Positions 1 through 5,226 of a DNA stretch of 5,581 nucleotides are shown one piece after another. Source of the stretch: Ruminococcaceae bacterium UBA4306 (GTDB lineage: Bacteria; Bacillota; Clostridia; Oscillospirales; Acutalibacteraceae); the NCBI GenBank assembly GCA_002394725.1, contig DGUQ01000061.1:514-6094 (forward strand), in the 5' to 3' direction. A program made the position numbers and the translations under genes. Position 1 is the first letter of the stretch. Every line of letters starts with the position of its first letter. Below the pieces are notes generated by a model. That model saw only the letters and a program-made list of their open reading frames with translations. It made no database searches and was not told where the DNA came from.

Positions 1-993
1 GTCTGTGATGACGTCGAGTTCATCGCCGTAGACGCGACCCGTGCCGAAGAAGCGTTCCTCAAGGAAGCAGTCAGATCCGCGGTAGAAGCCGGCGCGACAA
101 AGGTCACCCTCTGTGATGACGCGGCGATCCTGCTGCCCGATGATTTCGCGGCATTTGTGATCCGTGTGACCGAGGGCGTGGATGTGCCTTTCGGCGTGAA
201 ATACAACAACAAAAACGGCGTCGCGACTGCCGCGGCGATCCTGGCGGTCAAAAACGGCGCGGCTTGCGTCAAGACCTCCATCGGCGGCGAGGCAACGCCA
301 CTGCGTGAGTTCGGCTCGCTGATCAAGGATATCCGCGAGAACTACGGCATCACTGCCGGTATCCGCACCACCGAGCTGCTCCGCACGATCGACCAGATCG
401 AATGGATCATCAACGGCAAGACCCGTTCCGTCACCGCGCGAGAGATCGTGGACGACGGCGTGCGCCTTTCTGTCAACGATACCGTCGACACCGTCCGCGA
501 GAGTATCGAAAAGCTCGGCTACGACCTCTCCGACGAGGATATCAAGAAGGTATATGAGGAGTTTTGCCGTATCGCGCGTAAGAAGAGCGTCGGTATCAAG
601 GAGCTTGACGCGATCGTTGCGTCTTCCTCCTTGCAGGTGCCCGAGACCTACTCGCTTGAGAACTATGTTATCAACAGCGGCAACCGTATCAGCTCCTCCG
701 CTCAGATCGCCCTGAATCGCGAGGGCAGGTCGGTACAGGGGATCGCGATCGGCGACGGTCCCATCGACGCCGCGTTCCACGCGATCGAGCAGATCATCGG
801 CAGACGCTTTGAGCTGGACGATTTCTCCATCCAGACTGTCACGCAGGAAAAAGAAGCGATGGGTAACGCGCTGGTTCGTCTGCGTGTCGCCGGACGTATC
901 TATTCCGGTACCGGTCTTTCCACCGATATCATCGGCGCTTCCATCCGCGCGTATATCAGCGCCGTCAATAAGATCGTCTACGAAGAGGAGTAA
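1..993 (+). CDS. 2-isopropylmalate synthase-like protein with LeuA regulatory domain, catalytic motif lost (5'-partial)
   Basis: The gene is open at the window start (codons begin at base 1); 330 residues are visible before TAA at 991-993. The first ~50 residues resemble the late strands of the DRE-TIM (HMGL-like) barrel of LeuA: VEFIAVDATR, then AGATKVTLCDDAAILLPDDF, matching LeuA's EAGA..I.DTVG...P.EF. Next comes the segment that in LeuA carries the metal-binding HxH (SVHCHNDLG type); here it reads GVKYNNKNG (residues 65-73), so both His are replaced by Lys67 and Asn69. The later SGIH segment is also not recognisable. The helical linker (GYDLSDEDIKKVYEEF) and the C-terminal LeuA dimer domain (about residues 215-325, with GDGPIDAAFHAI and SGTGLSTDIIGASIRAY) are well preserved. 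Family knowledge: LeuA condenses acetyl-CoA with 2-oxoisovalerate and is feedback-inhibited by leucine through this domain. I infer a non-catalytic or altered-function paralogue, possibly a leucine-sensing regulator. Family assignment is secure, function is not. An internal GTG at 157 is not the start because the frame and homology continue upstream. Confidence 0.85.
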   Translation, partial: VCDDVEFIAVDATRAEEAFLKEAVRSAVEAGATKVTLCDDAAILLPDDFAAFVIRVTEGVDVPFGVKYNNKNGVATAAAILAVKNGAACVKTSIGGEATPLREFGSLIKDIRENYGITAGIRTTELLRTIDQIEWIINGKTRSVTAREIVDDGVRLSVNDTVDTVRESIEKLGYDLSDEDIKKVYEEFCRIARKKSVGIKELDAIVASSSLQVPETYSLENYVINSGNRISSSAQIALNREGRSVQGIAIGDGPIDAAFHAIEQIIGRRFELDDFSIQTVTQEKEAMGNALVRLRVAGRIYSGTGLSTDIIGASIRAYISAVNKIVYEEE

Positions 994-1010
994 GGCACGC
1001 GTGCCTTTTT
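992..1010 (+). terminator. Intrinsic terminator of the LeuA-like gene
   Basis: A perfect inverted repeat AAGGCAC-GC-GTGCCTT (992-1007) forms a 6-7 bp stem with a tight loop and runs into five T residues (1006-1010). It starts inside the TAA stop codon, so there is no 3' spacer. The stem is short but it is the only terminator-like structure before the repeat element, and the next gene has its own ribosome binding site. Confidence 0.6.
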
Positions 1011-1025
1011 GTGAAGCACACTTAA

Positions 1026-1051
1026 TGTAGGGGAGGGGCTTGCTCCTCCCG
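1026..1051 (+). repeat. Left arm of 26-bp inverted repeat
   Basis: This arm is identical to the reverse complement of 1136-1161. Internally it can fold as an 8-bp GGGAGGGG/CTCCTCCC stem with a CTTG loop. No T tract follows, so it is not an obvious terminator. Confidence 0.9.
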
Positions 1052-1135
1052 AAACGATTCTGTTAAATGATGATTAGTGCGAAGCAAATGATACTGCTCC
1101 TCAACTTAGACTCTGTATCAAGCAAAAGCAATACA

Positions 1136-1161
1136 CGGGAGGAGCAAGCCCCTCCCCTACA
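1136..1161 (-). repeat. Right arm of 26-bp inverted repeat
   Basis: This arm is the exact reverse complement of 1026-1051. Its outer end (CCCCTACA) lies 48 bp before the start codon of the fusion gene, so it borders or overlaps that gene's promoter region. Confidence 0.9.
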
Positions 1162-1191
1162 AAGCACGACTTTAACGTTATATATTGGACG

Positions 1192-1196
1192 AAAGG
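1192..1196 (+). promoter_or_regulatory. Weak ribosome binding site of the fusion gene
   Basis: AAAGG lies 13 bases before the ATG at 1210, longer than ideal. The frame is closed upstream by TGA at 1201-1203, so 1210 is the earliest ATG in frame. An ATG at 1198 runs straight into that TGA in another frame. A TATATT at 1181-1186 resembles a -10 box but has no convincing -35 partner 16-18 bases upstream. Confidence 0.45.
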
Positions 1197-1209
1197 TATG
1201 TGATTACCG

Positions 1210-3735
1210 ATGAAATTTTCATTTTCTACCAAGGGCTGGCATGATATTTCTTTTGAAGAATTTTGCTCAGCTGCCGAGTATTTCAAATTTGAGGGCATCG
1301 AGCCCCATAATATCGATAATGCCGCGTTCTCCGAGAAGAGCGGCGTCTTTCAGGATTATTCCGCCGCGGCGACACTGCGCATGCTCTATGACCGCAATCT
1401 GACCCTGCCGTGTATCGACGTGATCAATGATATCGCGGACGAAGCGCAATATGACGCGGCGATCGCGGAGATCGAGCGCTGTATGCGGATCGCCGCCAAT
1501 CTGCGTATCCCGAACATCCGCCTGCGCGCGGAGTCGCATGAGGATGTGGATAAGGCGGTCAATAACGCAAAGCACCTGATCGAGACCGTCCTCCCCGACG
1601 CGGAGAAGGAGAAGATCTCTCTTTTGATTGAGACGCGCGGCCTGTATGCGGATACCGCTCTCCTGCGTGATACGCTCGAATATTTCGCGTCCGACTATGT
1701 CGCGGCGCTGTGGAATATGTCCGCCGCCTACTTTACCGTAGGGGAGAGCCCTGCCAAGATCATCAGCAATCTCGGCGCGTATGTCCGTCATGTCCATCTC
1801 AACGACGCTGTCAAGACCGACGACGGTATCGAATACCGCCTGGTCGGCGAGGGTGATCTGCCGATCACCGAGACCATGAAGGCACTGCGCTCCGTCAATT
1901 ATGACGGCTTTATCTCGCTGGTATGGGATCCCACATGGGAGCCCGATCTGGACGACATGGATATCATTTTCGCCCAGTTTATCAGCTATATGAAGCAGTT
2001 TGCCGATACCTCCAAGAATGAATCCGCGCTGTACTGGAACAACCGCCACACCGGTAAGTTCGTCTGGAAGAAGGAGACGCTGATCGACGCGACCTTCTCC
2101 GATGTGCTTGACCGCATGGTGGAGGAGTTCCCCGATCAGCTCGCGTTCAAATACACCTCTCTCGACTATACACGCACCTATACCGAGTTCCGTGACGACG
2201 TCGATGAATTCGCCCGTGTACTGATCTCACTGGGCGTCAAAGCAGGCTCCCATGTCGCGGTATGGGCTTCCAACGTACCGCAGTGGTACATCGCTTTCTG
2301 GGCGACCGTCAAGCTCGGCGCGGTACTGGTCACCGTCAACACCGCCTACAAGATCCACGAGGCGGAGTATCTCTTGAAGCAGAGCGATACCCACACGCTG
2401 ATCATCACACAGGGCGCCAAGGATACCAGCTACGGCGAGATCATCGCGCGTCTGTGCCCCGAGCTCGAGCACGTCAAGGAGGGCGAACAGCTCCACGCAA
2501 AGCGCCTGCCGTTCCTTCGAAACGTCATCACCGTCGGCTTTGAGCAGAAGGGCTGTCTGACGTGGGAAAAGGCGATGGGCTATGCCGCCAAAACACCCAA
2601 GAGCGAGGTCTATCGCATGGCGGCGCAGGTGGATAAGGACGATGTGTGCAATATGCAGTATACGTCGGGTACCACCGGCTTCCCCAAGGGCGTTATGCTG
2701 ACCCACTACAATATCGTCAACAACGGCAAGAACATCGGCGACCGCATGGATCTGTCCACTGCCGACCGCATGATGATCCAGGTTCCCATGTTCCACTGCT
2801 TCGGCATGGTACTGGCGATGACTGCCTCCATGACCCACGGCGCCACCGTACTGCCCCTGCCGTATTTCAGCCCCAAGCCGGCGCTCGCGTGCATCAACAA
2901 CGAGCATATCACCGCCTTCCACGGCGTTCCCACGATGTTCATCTCCCTCTTGGAGCATCCCGATTTCCCGAAAACCGACTTCTCCTATATGCGCACGGGC
3001 ATCATGGCGGGATCCCCCTGCCCGATCGATAAGATGCGCGAGGTCGTTGATAAGATGCACATGACCGAGATCACCATCGTCTACGGTCAGACCGAGGCTT
3101 CTCCCGGCTGTACCATGAGCTCTACCGAGGACTCTATCGAAGTCCGCGTCAATACCGTCGGCAAGGAGCTGCCCGAGATCGAGTGCAAGATCGTCGATCC
3201 CGAGACAGGGGAGGAGTGTCCCCCGAACGTCAACGGCGAGTTCCTCGCGCGCGGCTACAATATCATGAAGGGCTATTACAAGATGCCCAAGGAGACTGCC
3301 GAAGCCATCGATAAGGACGGCTGGCTCCACACGGGCGACCTCGCCTGCAAGACCGAGGACGGCTATTATAAGATCACGGGTCGTTTGAAGGATATGATCA
3401 TCCGCGGCGGTGAGAATATCTATCCCAAGGAGATCGAAGAATTCATCTATACCAATCCCAAGGTCTCCGATGTACAGGTCATCGGCGTTCCCGATGAAAA
3501 CTACGGCGAGGAGATCATGGCATGCATCATCCTCAAAGAGGGTGAGACCATGACCGAGCAGGAGATGAAGGACTATATCGCCGCGAACATGGCGCGTCAT
3601 AAGGTACCGCGGTATATCGACTTTGTTGACAGCTTCCCGATGAACGCCGCCGGTAAGATCCTCAAGTACAAAATGCGTGAGGACGCGGTCGAAAAGCTCG
3701 GTCTGCAAAAAGCGAACAGCGTGGTGACGGCATGA
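1210..3735 (+). CDS. Fusion: xylose-isomerase-like TIM barrel + AMP-forming acyl-CoA synthetase
   Basis: The product has 841 residues in two domains. Residues 1-265 resemble sugar phosphate isomerase/epimerase (AP-endonuclease-2/IolE-like) barrels: LLIETRG (138-144), YVRHVHLND (191-199), LVGEGDLPITE (211-221) and YDGFISL (231-237). Residues ~285-841 form a full ANL adenylating enzyme of the fatty/medium-chain acyl-CoA synthetase type: P-loop YTSGTTGFPKG (484-494), YGQTEASP (625-632), WLHTGD (705-710), GRLKDMIIRGGENIYP (724-739) and the C-terminal NAAGKILK with catalytic Lys816. Family knowledge: such enzymes activate a carboxylate with ATP to acyl-AMP, then transfer it to CoA. Synthetases of this type are usually ~500-560 residues, so the N-terminal 265 residues are an extra fused domain. 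That barrel looks impaired: the usual WD..HH metal segment reads WNMSAAY (168-174) and the usual SLEW reads SLVW (236-239). The gene overlaps the downstream amidohydrolase gene by ATGA. The synthetase is probably active and cytoplasmic; its substrate is unknown. Confidence 0.9.
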   Translation: MKFSFSTKGWHDISFEEFCSAAEYFKFEGIEPHNIDNAAFSEKSGVFQDYSAAATLRMLYDRNLTLPCIDVINDIADEAQYDAAIAEIERCMRIAANLRIPNIRLRAESHEDVDKAVNNAKHLIETVLPDAEKEKISLLIETRGLYADTALLRDTLEYFASDYVAALWNMSAAYFTVGESPAKIISNLGAYVRHVHLNDAVKTDDGIEYRLVGEGDLPITETMKALRSVNYDGFISLVWDPTWEPDLDDMDIIFAQFISYMKQFADTSKNESALYWNNRHTGKFVWKKETLIDATFSDVLDRMVEEFPDQLAFKYTSLDYTRTYTEFRDDVDEFARVLISLGVKAGSHVAVWASNVPQWYIAFWATVKLGAVLVTVNTAYKIHEAEYLLKQSDTHTLIITQGAKDTSYGEIIARLCPELEHVKEGEQLHAKRLPFLRNVITVGFEQKGCLTWEKAMGYAAKTPKSEVYRMAAQVDKDDVCNMQYTSGTTGFPKGVMLTHYNIVNNGKNIGDRMDLSTADRMMIQVPMFHCFGMVLAMTASMTHGATVLPLPYFSPKPALACINNEHITAFHGVPTMFISLLEHPDFPKTDFSYMRTGIMAGSPCPIDKMREVVDKMHMTEITIVYGQTEASPGCTMSSTEDSIEVRVNTVGKELPEIECKIVDPETGEECPPNVNGEFLARGYNIMKGYYKMPKETAEAIDKDGWLHTGDLACKTEDGYYKITGRLKDMIIRGGENIYPKEIEEFIYTNPKVSDVQVIGVPDENYGEEIMACIILKEGETMTEQEMKDYIAANMARHKVPRYIDFVDSFPMNAAGKILKYKMREDAVEKLGLQKANSVVTA

Positions 3736-4541
3736 GAAACGGTTTTACGATCATCGATTCCCACTGCCATATCTATCCCGAAAAGATCGCCGCCAAGGCG
3801 GTTGCCGGTACCGATACCTTTTATGACACCGTCGCCAAGTGTGACGGGACTGCGTCAAGTTTGATGCGGATCAATCAAGAGGTCGGGATCGATCATGCGC
3901 TGGTGCAGTCTGTCGCGACGACCCCCAAGCAGGTGCAGTCGATCAATCATTTTATCGCCGAAACCGTTGCCGAATCCGACGGAAAGCTCACGGGTCTGGG
4001 CACGCTCCATCCCGACAGTGAGGATCAGCGCGCGGATGTACGGCACTTAGTGGATTTAGGACTCAAAGGCGTCAAGCTCCATCCCGATATCCAGCAGTTC
4101 AAGATCGATGACTACCGCTGCTTGAAGATCTATGAGCTGTGCGAGGAGTTCGGCTTGCCCATCCTCATGCACACGGGCGATAAGCGTTATGACTACTCCA
4201 ACACGAACCGCCTGATCCCGATTTTGGAGACCTACACCAACCTGACCATCATCGGCGCGCATATGGGCGGCTGGTCGCTGTGGGAGGAGGCGAGTCTGGC
4301 GCTTGCCGGCACGCCGAATCTCTATGTCGACTGCTCCTCCACGATGGCGTGGGTACCGCTCGACAAAACGGCTGAGATCATTCGCCGTTACGGTGCCGAC
4401 AGGGTGCTGTTCGGCACGGATTACCCGATGTGGCACCCGAAGGACGAGCTGGAGATGTTCTTCAACCTCGGACTGACCGATGACGAGATGAAGCTGATCC
4501 TCAGCGAGAATGTCAAAAGAGTTTACGGTTTATCAATATAA
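3732..4541 (+). CDS. Amidohydrolase-2 family metal-dependent hydrolase/decarboxylase
   Basis: The product has 269 residues and a complete amidohydrolase (PF04909-type, ACMSD/resorcylate-decarboxylase-like) fold signature. It has the N-terminal DSHCH (9-13, with the HxH ligands His11 and His13), GVKLHPD (113-119), LMHTGD (145-150, His147), IGAHMGGW (174-181, His177) and FGTDYPMW (228-234, Asp230). All expected metal and acid positions are present, so it should be catalytically competent. Family members hydrolyse amide, ester or lactone bonds or decarboxylate aromatic and unsaturated acids at a Zn or similar site; the exact reaction cannot be told here. The start ATG overlaps the stop of the acyl-CoA synthetase fusion (ATGA, 3732-3735) with no good ribosome binding site of its own, indicating translational coupling and a shared pathway. 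The length is typical for compact members. There is no signal peptide or membrane segment, so it is cytoplasmic. Confidence 0.85.
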   Translation: MRNGFTIIDSHCHIYPEKIAAKAVAGTDTFYDTVAKCDGTASSLMRINQEVGIDHALVQSVATTPKQVQSINHFIAETVAESDGKLTGLGTLHPDSEDQRADVRHLVDLGLKGVKLHPDIQQFKIDDYRCLKIYELCEEFGLPILMHTGDKRYDYSNTNRLIPILETYTNLTIIGAHMGGWSLWEEASLALAGTPNLYVDCSSTMAWVPLDKTAEIIRRYGADRVLFGTDYPMWHPKDELEMFFNLGLTDDEMKLILSENVKRVYGLSI

Positions 4542-4555
4542 TTCTAAATTAGAAT
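4541..4555. repeat. Perfect short palindrome at the end of the amidohydrolase gene
   Basis: ATTCTAA-A-TTAGAAT is a 7-bp perfect inverted repeat around one central base, starting at the last base of the TAA stop codon. It could be an operator-like site or a weak AT-rich stem upstream of the main hairpin. There is no direct evidence of function. Confidence 0.4.
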
Positions 4556-4568
4556 ATTAAATGAAGTC

Positions 4569-4596
4569 AGCCGCTGCGGAACCTACCGCGGCGGCT
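4569..4596. terminator. Shared hairpin terminator between convergent genes
   Basis: AGCCGCTGCGG (4569-4579) pairs with CCGCGGCGGCT (4586-4596) over 11 bp with one G.T wobble, around a 6-base loop. It sits between the plus-strand operon (ends 4541) and the minus-strand EIIA-like gene. The TAG stop of the latter (4583-4585) lies inside the loop. The T tract after it is interrupted on the plus strand (GTGTTATATGTCTGTTTTC) and poor on the minus strand, so termination may be partial or bidirectional. Confidence 0.6.
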
Positions 4597-5095
4597 GTGT
4601 TATATGTCTGTTTTCTTTGTGATCGATCATTTTCAAGAACGCTTTTTGATCGGGCGCCGAACATAATTGAGCGGTAAAGGCAGGATCGGACAAGAGCTTT
4701 TGCAGCTGCGCTTTGACCTTGATATGCTCGTCGCTGCCGCTTTTGCCGGCGATCATAAAGATGAGCTTGACCTTGCGCCTGTCGGGTGCGCCGTAATCGA
4801 TCCCATCCTTGACAGTGACCGCACTGACCGCGGTTTTCGCTGAGCCGCTGTGCGCGACGTCTGAGATCGCGATCCTGTATCCGGCGGCGGTATTGCCCTT
4901 GCGCTCACGCGCGGCAATCTCGCGCTTCAACGCTCTCGGGTTATGGATCATGCCGCTCTTCTTTTGCAGGCGGATCAGCTCATCCAGCGCTTCCTCCTTA
5001 GAGAACAGCTCCGCGCCGATCTCGATCATGTTTTCATTCATTAATTCCCGTATCGTCATAGGAATATTATTTACCGTGATGATAGGTCTATGCAT
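4583..5095 (-). CDS. PTS EIIA (fructose/mannitol, PtsN-type) domain protein with Asp at the phospho-His site
   Basis: The product has up to 170 residues covering one EIIA type-2 domain. Recognisable features are the start-like MTIRELMNENMIEIG (13-27), FSKEEALDELI (31-41), RERKGNTAAGYRIAI (63-77), DGIDYGAPDRRKVKLIFMIA (97-116) and SDEHIKVKAQLQKLLSDP (121-138). Typical EIIA sequences read GIAIPH followed by 18 residues and then GID. Here RIAISD at 74-79 is followed by the same 18-residue spacing to GID (98-100), so Asp79 sits at the phosphoacceptor position. The nearest His is His82, three residues later. The glycine-rich lead-in is also eroded. Family knowledge: EIIA passes phosphate from HPr to a sugar permease or, in PtsN and PRD regulators, serves regulation. 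I infer a non-canonical, probably regulatory homologue; no IIB/IIC lies next to it. ATG 5095 has AAAGG at a long 14-base spacing. Met13 (5059-5057) fits the family start better but has no ribosome binding site, so the start is uncertain. Confidence 0.75.
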   Translation of the reverse strand: MHRPIITVNNIPMTIRELMNENMIEIGAELFSKEEALDELIRLQKKSGMIHNPRALKREIAARERKGNTAAGYRIAISDVAHSGSAKTAVSAVTVKDGIDYGAPDRRKVKLIFMIAGKSGSDEHIKVKAQLQKLLSDPAFTAQLCSAPDQKAFLKMIDHKENRHITQPPR

Positions 5096-5105
5096 TTATT
5101 GTAAC

Positions 5106-5134
5106 TTGACCTTTGAAGGGTTTTAGAGTAAAAT
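5106..5134 (+). promoter_or_regulatory. Sigma-A type promoter for the MprF/YbhN-like gene
   Basis: TTGACC (5106-5111) and TAAAAT (5129-5134) are separated by exactly 17 bases, near-consensus for sigma-A/sigma-70. Transcription would start about 5141, giving a leader of roughly 85 nt before the ATG at 5227. Confidence 0.7.
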
Positions 5135-5142
5135 AATAAGAA

Positions 5143-5171
5143 ATTCTATGAGGGTTGCGGTTGGCTGTCGC
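5143..5171 (-). promoter_or_regulatory. Possible divergent promoter for the EIIA-like gene
   Basis: Read on the minus strand, GCGACA (5171-5166) and TAGAAT (5148-5143) are 17 bases apart. The -35 is poor (GACA conserved) and the -10 good. Its expected start (about 5136) falls on the opposing promoter's -10 region, so the two would compete or be jointly controlled. Confidence 0.4.
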
Positions 5172-5212
5172 GGCATTAAAACGCAGTCATACGATATTGC
5201 CGCACGCGGCAA
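5170..5212 (+). promoter_or_regulatory. Leader hairpin(s) next to the MprF/YbhN-like gene's ribosome binding site
   Basis: TTGCCGC (5197-5203) is the reverse complement of GCGGCAA (5206-5212), which directly abuts the ribosome binding site. The same TGCCGC can instead pair with an upstream GCGGCA (5170-5175). The two stems are mutually exclusive. This resembles a simple switch or just a hairpin that slows initiation; no known riboswitch class is recognised. Confidence 0.35.
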
Positions 5213-5219
5213 AGGAGGT
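5211..5219 (+). promoter_or_regulatory. Strong ribosome binding site fixing the start at 5227
   Basis: AAAGGAGGT is an almost full anti-16S match with AGGAGG ending 8 bases before ATG 5227, which clearly selects that start. Confidence 0.85.
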
Positions 5220-5226
5220 GTATCCG

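Larger units (their letters stand above)
1026..1161. mobile_element. MITE/REP-like element with 26-bp perfect inverted ends
   Basis: Bases 1026-1051 and 1136-1161 are exact reverse complements over 26 bp, separated by 84 bp (1052-1135) of more AT-rich, non-coding sequence. The outer ends read TGTAGGGGAGGGG... and ...CCCCTCCCCTACA. Each arm is itself an imperfect palindrome (GGGAGGGG-CTTG-CTCCTCCC with one G.T wobble), so each can form its own hairpin or the two can pair into one long stem. From memory, GTAGGGGCG...CGCCCCTAC-type units are scattered between genes in Ruminococcaceae-like genomes, which points to a dispersed REP or MITE family. No transposase is encoded. A short minus-strand reading frame across the right arm (1101-1298) is incidental. 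Whether the whole 136 bp or only the arms form the mobile unit cannot be decided from one copy. Confidence 0.65.

Noticed and set aside
157..993. GTG at 157 as the true start of the LeuA-like gene
   Set aside because: The same frame is open from base 1 and its translation continues the LeuA-like barrel homology, so the gene begins before the window.
1..993. Dense GATC tetranucleotides suggestive of a Dam-like or origin signal
   Set aside because: They follow from the near-exclusive ATC isoleucine codon after codons ending in G, and they are spread evenly through coding sequence.
1052..1135. Interior of the repeat element as a small RNA or CRISPR-like unit
   Set aside because: There is only one spacer between inverted, not direct, repeats, with no promoter/terminator pair and no recognised RNA family.
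1101..1298. 65-codon minus-strand frame across the right repeat arm
   Set aside because: It overlaps the repeat and the start of the fusion gene, has no recognisable domain, and its middle is just the translated repeat arm.
1267..2049. 260-codon minus-strand open frame opposite the TIM barrel
   Set aside because: It is an antisense shadow of a well-supported coding region, with no ribosome binding site or domain.
2227..3708. Long open frame of 493 codons on the minus strand inside the acyl-CoA synthetase
   Set aside because: It lies fully antisense to a domain with every synthetase motif intact. Its composition (rich in H, R, D, L, G) is typical of the antisense of ATC/GAN-rich codons, and no known domain is recognisable.
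4809..5126. 105-codon plus-strand frame opposite the EIIA-like gene
   Set aside because: The minus strand carries clear EIIA family motifs; this frame is its complement.
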